Shown in pieces: positions 39,877 through 43,958 of a DNA stretch of 43,958 nucleotides. The position numbers and the translations under genes were made by a program. The DNA is from Marinilabiliales bacterium (GTDB lineage Bacteria > Bacteroidota > Bacteroidia > Bacteroidales > PUMT01), in NCBI GenBank assembly GCA_007695015.1, contig REEN01000027.1:68994-112951 (forward strand). The letters are read 5' to 3'. The notes beneath the pieces are model-generated. The model did not search any database, was not told where the DNA came from, and worked only from the letters and a program-made list of their open reading frames with translations. The first letter of the stretch is position 1, and each line of letters begins with the position of its first letter.

Positions 39877-42800
39877 GCACTGAAAAACCAGATAACGGCA
39901 GAACAAGGGAGTTCAGGCCAACCACAATTGCCCTGAAAAACAAAAGCACAATCTTTCTGCTGACCCTCATAATTGCGGTGGCCGGTGTTTTTTCCTACCG
40001 TTCTTTGCCCAAGGAGCTTTTCCCCGATGTTGTCATTCCCACCATAATGGTAAAGACCATCTACCCGGGCAATCCACCCCTCGACATGGAGAACCTTATC
40101 ACCAGGCCACTGGAAAATGAGATCAACACCATTTCGGGTATCAGAATTCTCAGTTCTGTTTCCACACAGGATAACTCAGATATATTCGTTGAGTTTCAGA
40201 CCGATGTAGATATCAAACAGGCACTTCAGGATGTAAAGGATGCAGTAGACCGTGTAAAACCCGACCTTCCGGCTGACCTGCCAGCAGACCCTATCGTACT
40301 CGATATTGATTTCTCTGAGTTTCCAATCATAAATATCAACCTTTCCGGCGACTTCAGCATTGATGAACTGAAACGTTACGCCGATTATCTTGCTGATGAG
40401 ATAGAGGTGATTACCGAGATATCGAAAGTCGAGATTACCGGCATCCCCGAAAGGGAAATACAGGTAAATGTCAACCCCTTGCTGCTTGATGCAAATGAAT
40501 TGAGCTTCACAGACCTGGAAAACGCTATAATGCAGGAGAACATCTCGATTGCCGGAGGATCGGTCAGATTTGACGACAATACACGCTGGGCAGTCAGGAC
40601 CCAGGGAGAGTTTACCGATGTGCGCCAGATTGCCGACATCGTTGTAAAGCATGAGATGGGCAGCATTGTACACCTCAGGGATGTTGCCACTGTCGAGGAT
40701 ACCTGGGCCGACCCGGTGAGCTTCGCAAGACTTGATGACCAGCCGGTTGTTTCACTGCAGGTGGTAAAGAAGGCCGGAGAGAACCTGCTTTCGGCAACCG
40801 CCGGGATATTTGACCTGATCGACCGGTCAAAAAGCAACGGAAGCCTGCCCCCTGACCTGACAATAACGATCACCAACGACCAGAGTGAGGAGATACGCAA
40901 CCAGCTCAGCAACCTTGAGAACAGCGTAATACTGGCTGTGATACTGGTGATACTGGTACTTTATCTCTTTCTCGGGCTCAAGAATGCTCTTTTTGTCGGA
41001 CTGGCCATCCCCCTTTCCATGCTCTCATCTTTCATGGTATTCGGGCTTCTGGGCATACAGATCAACATGATCGTGCTGTTTTCCCTGATCCTTGCACTCG
41101 GTTTGCTGGTTGACAATGCCATAGTTGCGGTAGACAACATCTACCGTTACGTGGAGAGAGGTTACACTGTTTTCGAAGCAGCAAAAAGGGCCATCGGCGA
41201 GATAGCCCTTCCCATCATTACCTCAACGGCCACCACGCTGTCAGCATTCCTGCCATTGGCATTCTGGTCGGGCATAGTGGGCGAGTTCATGAAGTATATG
41301 CCGCTAACGCTTATAATCGTGCTTACTTCATCCCTGTTTGTCGCACTGATTATCATTCCGGTTTTCTCGGAAACATTTTTCAAAGACCCTGACAGTTCAG
41401 CAGGCAGATCCGGCACCGGAGGCTTAGCTTCTGACAGGCTGAAGCTTCCCGGCTTCGTCAGACCCGCATATTTGAAGGCCGGACTAATCGGGGTAGCTGC
41501 CATTGCCGGCATTATTCTTCATACAGCCTCCAGGACCCTGGCTGGAAACATCTTAATTCTGGCTGCAGTCATAGCCATACTGGGATTTTATGTCCTGGGC
41601 AGGCTGCAGCGCTGGTTCAGGAATAAACTGCTTCCCTTTAACGAGAGGCTCTATTCGCTTACACTTTCATACGCGCTCCAGGGCAGGCGTCCATATCTCT
41701 TTGTGTCTGGAACGCTGGTATTCCTGGTGGTGTCAATCTCGTTCTTTTCTGCAAGGACCCCCGATGTGCTGTTTTTTCCCGACAACGAACCCAAATTCAT
41801 CAACATCATGGCCGAACTTCCGGCAGGAACTGATATATATGAAACCGACAGGGTGGTCGGCGAAATAGAAGAGAGGGTCAGGGAGATCATCAGGCCATAC
41901 CGTCACATCGTCAAGTCGGTGCTTACGACAGTCGGGCAGGGCTCTGTGGGAGAAATGGAGCAATCAGGCGGTGATACGCCAAACAGGGGCCGGATAACGG
42001 TAACGTTTACCGAGTATGAGGCCAGGGGAGGGATAAACACCAATGAAATAATGGCTGAGATCAGCAGCTCACTGATAGGAAGTTATCCCGGAGTTGAGTT
42101 TAACATTGAAAAGAATACGGCAGGCCCCCCCGCGGGCAGGCCGGTTAACCTGGAGATCAGCGGCCGGGAGTTTGAGCAGCTTATCTCCCTGGCACGCGAC
42201 ATCCGGAACAGGATTGAGGAATCAGGCATCGCGGGGATAGAGGGCCTGTCAATGGACCTCGAAACAGACCTGCCCGAGATAACCATCAACATTGACCGGG
42301 ACAGGGCAAGACGATATGGCATATCGACCTTTGCCATTGCAAACACTATCCGTACCGCCCTGTTCGGGAACGAAGTTTCATCATTCAAAATTGGCGAGGA
42401 GGAGTTCCCGATAATGCTGCGCCTTGACGATGATTACCGGCACAACCTTAACAGCCTGATGAACCAGCGCATCAGTTTTCGGAGCCAGAGCAGCGGCCAG
42501 CTCATGCAGGTGCCTGTATCAGCAGTTGCCAGTGCAGAATTCGGCAAGACATATGGCTCGGTAAACCGTATCAATATGGACAGGGTAATTACTTTAAGCT
42601 CAAATATTCTTCCAGGCTACAACGCAACCACGGTAAACCGGCAGATAAGGGAACTTATGGAAGCATACGATATGCCGCCCGGATACGGGTATGCCTTCAC
42701 CGGTGAGCAGCAGGAGCAGGAGGAATCTATGGCATTCCTCATAACGGCGCTTATGATATCGGTTTCACTTATTGCCCTGATCCTGGTTTCCCAGTTCAAC

Positions 42801-43367
42801 TCGGTTTTAAAGCCATTCATCATTATAGGCAGCGTAATATTCAGCACTGCCGGTGTGTTTTTCGGACTTGCCCTTTTCAATATGGAGTTTGTGATAATAA
42901 TGACCGGGGTGGGCATCATAAGCCTTGCCGGGGTAGTTGTGAACAACGCCATCGTACTGATTGACTACACCGATTACCTGCACGATCAAAAAAGAACCAT
43001 GTTGAAGGTCTCCGAAAAGCAATTCCTGAATCCAGCCACCTCGCTGGCAATAATCCAGCAGGCAGGAGAAACAAGGTTCAGGCCGGTTGTGCTGACAGCC
43101 ATAACAACTGTTCTCGGTCTCATACCCCTGGCAATAGGACTCAATATAAATTTCGTAACGCTTATGACCGAGCTCCGCCCGCAGATATACTTCGGGGGCG
43201 ATAATGCGGCCTTCTGGAGCCCTATGTCGTGGACCGTCATATTCGGCCTCACGGTGGCGACTTTTCTAACCCTGGTAATAGTTCCCTGCATGTACCAGAT
43301 CATCCTTTCGACACAGAGGAAGGTCATGGTATGGCTCAGGGGAAGTGATACAATATCAGCAGAATAG
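39873..43367 (+). CDS. RND efflux pump permease (AcrB/HAE1-like) with two extra membrane segments
   Basis: A 1164-residue proton-driven inner-membrane pump, longer than AcrB (about 1050). The N-terminal ATIALKNKSTIFLLTLIIAVAGVFSYRSLPKELFPDV, the GLAIPLSMLSSFMVF helix region, LGLLVDNAIVAVDNIYR (Asp414-Asn415 where AcrB has Asp-Asp) and the second half FTGEQQEQEESMAF...LVSQFNSVLKPF are family marks. Between TM6 and TM7 (about residues 506-580) lies an insert with a Gly/Ser-rich linker and two extra hydrophobic helices, giving 14 predicted segments. A further loop at the C-terminus (LNINFVTLMTELRPQIYFGGDNAAFW) is common in Bacteroidota pumps. The substrate class (drug, metal or lipid) is unknown; the single Asp in the TM4 pair departs from the classic relay. 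Confidence 0.9.
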   Translation: MSTEKPDNGRTREFRPTTIALKNKSTIFLLTLIIAVAGVFSYRSLPKELFPDVVIPTIMVKTIYPGNPPLDMENLITRPLENEINTISGIRILSSVSTQDNSDIFVEFQTDVDIKQALQDVKDAVDRVKPDLPADLPADPIVLDIDFSEFPIININLSGDFSIDELKRYADYLADEIEVITEISKVEITGIPEREIQVNVNPLLLDANELSFTDLENAIMQENISIAGGSVRFDDNTRWAVRTQGEFTDVRQIADIVVKHEMGSIVHLRDVATVEDTWADPVSFARLDDQPVVSLQVVKKAGENLLSATAGIFDLIDRSKSNGSLPPDLTITITNDQSEEIRNQLSNLENSVILAVILVILVLYLFLGLKNALFVGLAIPLSMLSSFMVFGLLGIQINMIVLFSLILALGLLVDNAIVAVDNIYRYVERGYTVFEAAKRAIGEIALPIITSTATTLSAFLPLAFWSGIVGEFMKYMPLTLIIVLTSSLFVALIIIPVFSETFFKDPDSSAGRSGTGGLASDRLKLPGFVRPAYLKAGLIGVAAIAGIILHTASRTLAGNILILAAVIAILGFYVLGRLQRWFRNKLLPFNERLYSLTLSYALQGRRPYLFVSGTLVFLVVSISFFSARTPDVLFFPDNEPKFINIMAELPAGTDIYETDRVVGEIEERVREIIRPYRHIVKSVLTTVGQGSVGEMEQSGGDTPNRGRITVTFTEYEARGGINTNEIMAEISSSLIGSYPGVEFNIEKNTAGPPAGRPVNLEISGREFEQLISLARDIRNRIEESGIAGIEGLSMDLETDLPEITINIDRDRARRYGISTFAIANTIRTALFGNEVSSFKIGEEEFPIMLRLDDDYRHNLNSLMNQRISFRSQSSGQLMQVPVSAVASAEFGKTYGSVNRINMDRVITLSSNILPGYNATTVNRQIRELMEAYDMPPGYGYAFTGEQQEQEESMAFLITALMISVSLIALILVSQFNSVLKPFIIIGSVIFSTAGVFFGLALFNMEFVIIMTGVGIISLAGVVVNNAIVLIDYTDYLHDQKRTMLKVSEKQFLNPATSLAIIQQAGETRFRPVVLTAITTVLGLIPLAIGLNINFVTLMTELRPQIYFGGDNAAFWSPMSWTVIFGLTVATFLTLVIVPCMYQIILSTQRKVMVWLRGSDTISAE

Positions 43368-43549
43368 TTTCCCGGGCCCGGCGATAACAATTTTTTATTA
43401 CATTTACACAAGTAAATCATCCCGTCCCCGGTGATAGTCCTTGTTGATACATACCATTAAGGCAATTCCCTGCCAGGACATTACCGCGAACTGAGGACGC
43501 GGGTATTTACTTATGAACTAAACCCCAATCCAGAAAAAAATACTTACAG

Positions 43550-43882
43550 ATGGAACCAAAACCTGTTTCTGAAAAGCTGGCAGAACTGATGAGGATGCCT
43601 CAGAGATGGATGATAATGGACGAAGAGGGCAATTACCATGAACTCAATTCAGGAGTTAAAGGTAAAACCGTCATGGGATCATCAGCAAATGAACTGTACA
43701 GGCTCTACTTCGGGAAAGAGGAGGTCACCGAAGCAGAGATGATACTTCTGGATGAGCTGCATACCTCAATGATGCAGTTCATGTGGGACAACCTCAGCGA
43801 AGAGCTAAAGCAACAGAGCAGTGAGGTGCTGAAACCCTTGCTGGAAAAATACCAGATCGAACCGCCCTACGATACTGAATAA
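43550..43882 (+). CDS. Hypothetical 110-residue cytoplasmic protein
   Basis: Not recognised. The protein is acidic with four or five predicted helices and no signal peptide or membrane segment. It has a short Trp- and Met-rich start (RMPQRWMIMDEEGNYHEL) and a C-terminal helix pair rich in Glu and Leu (EELKQQSSEVLKPLLEKY). It starts at ATG 43550, 182 bases after the pump gene, in a gap with nothing else clear. No later gene in the window follows it, so operon context is missing. Codon use looks like that of its neighbours, so it is probably a real gene. Confidence 0.55.
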   Translation: MEPKPVSEKLAELMRMPQRWMIMDEEGNYHELNSGVKGKTVMGSSANELYRLYFGKEEVTEAEMILLDELHTSMMQFMWDNLSEELKQQSSEVLKPLLEKYQIEPPYDTE

Positions 43883-43958
43883 TCCTGCCACAATTAACTT
43901 TTTTTTTCATATCTTCATCTCAATAAAAAACAATTCGCAATACATTTATCCGGGAGTT

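Overview
The window looks like chromosome of a Bacteroidota bacterium, most likely Bacteroidales or a near relative. Three things point there. The gene families are typical of the phylum: a MurT/MurK/MurQ/NamZ set, DUF4922, a SpoIID-like protein outside a sporulation context, a fused SpmA-SpmB, and a DUF1080 lipoprotein. Several promoter-like TAnnTTTG -7 boxes stand before genes. Almost all starts lack a Shine-Dalgarno sequence. No rRNA, tRNA, CRISPR array, insertion sequence, integrase or phage gene was seen, and no gene-free gap exceeds 300 bases. Identifications rest on reading motifs by eye; no database search was possible.

Layout. 1-4233 (minus) holds housekeeping genes, read in the order guaA, an S41 processing peptidase, a NadR-like kinase and a truncated rlmL-type methyltransferase. 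4431-6739 has a DUF1080 lipoprotein convergent with a transglutaminase-like protein. 6818-19340 is the most distinctive part, a peptidoglycan (MurNAc) salvage island: NamZ-type exo-muramidase, MurT-like permease with a large inserted domain, SpoIID-like protein, DUF4922 HIT-like protein, two-domain glycosyltransferase, a large amidase interrupted by a golvesin-like domain, then divergently MurK kinase and MurQ etherase. The divergent promoter region between the last two arms has back-to-back -7 boxes with a perfect inverted repeat exactly midway.

19356-23814 (minus) has a DAHP synthase, a PAS-containing sensor histidine kinase without a nearby response regulator, and a polyol-type zinc dehydrogenase. 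24039-26366 (plus) is a second peptidoglycan unit: an NlpC/P60 lipoprotein followed by an apparently Tat-exported dipeptide epimerase. 26446-30073 is an Mla-like lipid transport operon: MCE protein, auxiliary lipoprotein, STAS-MlaE permease and MlaF ATPase. A 73-bp-spaced duplication sits over the permease start. 30261-31541 is a fused SpmA-SpmB membrane protein.

31666-37050 is a compact sugar-use operon: secreted GH42-type glycosidase, atypical ROK kinase, MFS permease and SIS-domain protein. 37164-43367 is a tripartite RND efflux operon (TolC, adaptor, pump), followed by a small unrecognised gene.

How the genes fit together: the salvage island and the NlpC/epimerase pair would together dismantle muropeptides. 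NamZ, the amidase and NlpC/P60 would release MurNAc and peptides, MurT would import the sugar, and MurK and MurQ would convert it to GlcNAc-6-phosphate. The roles of the DUF4922 protein, the glycosyltransferase and the SpoIID-like protein in this route are not explained by the standard pathway, and they are the best candidates for new biology here.
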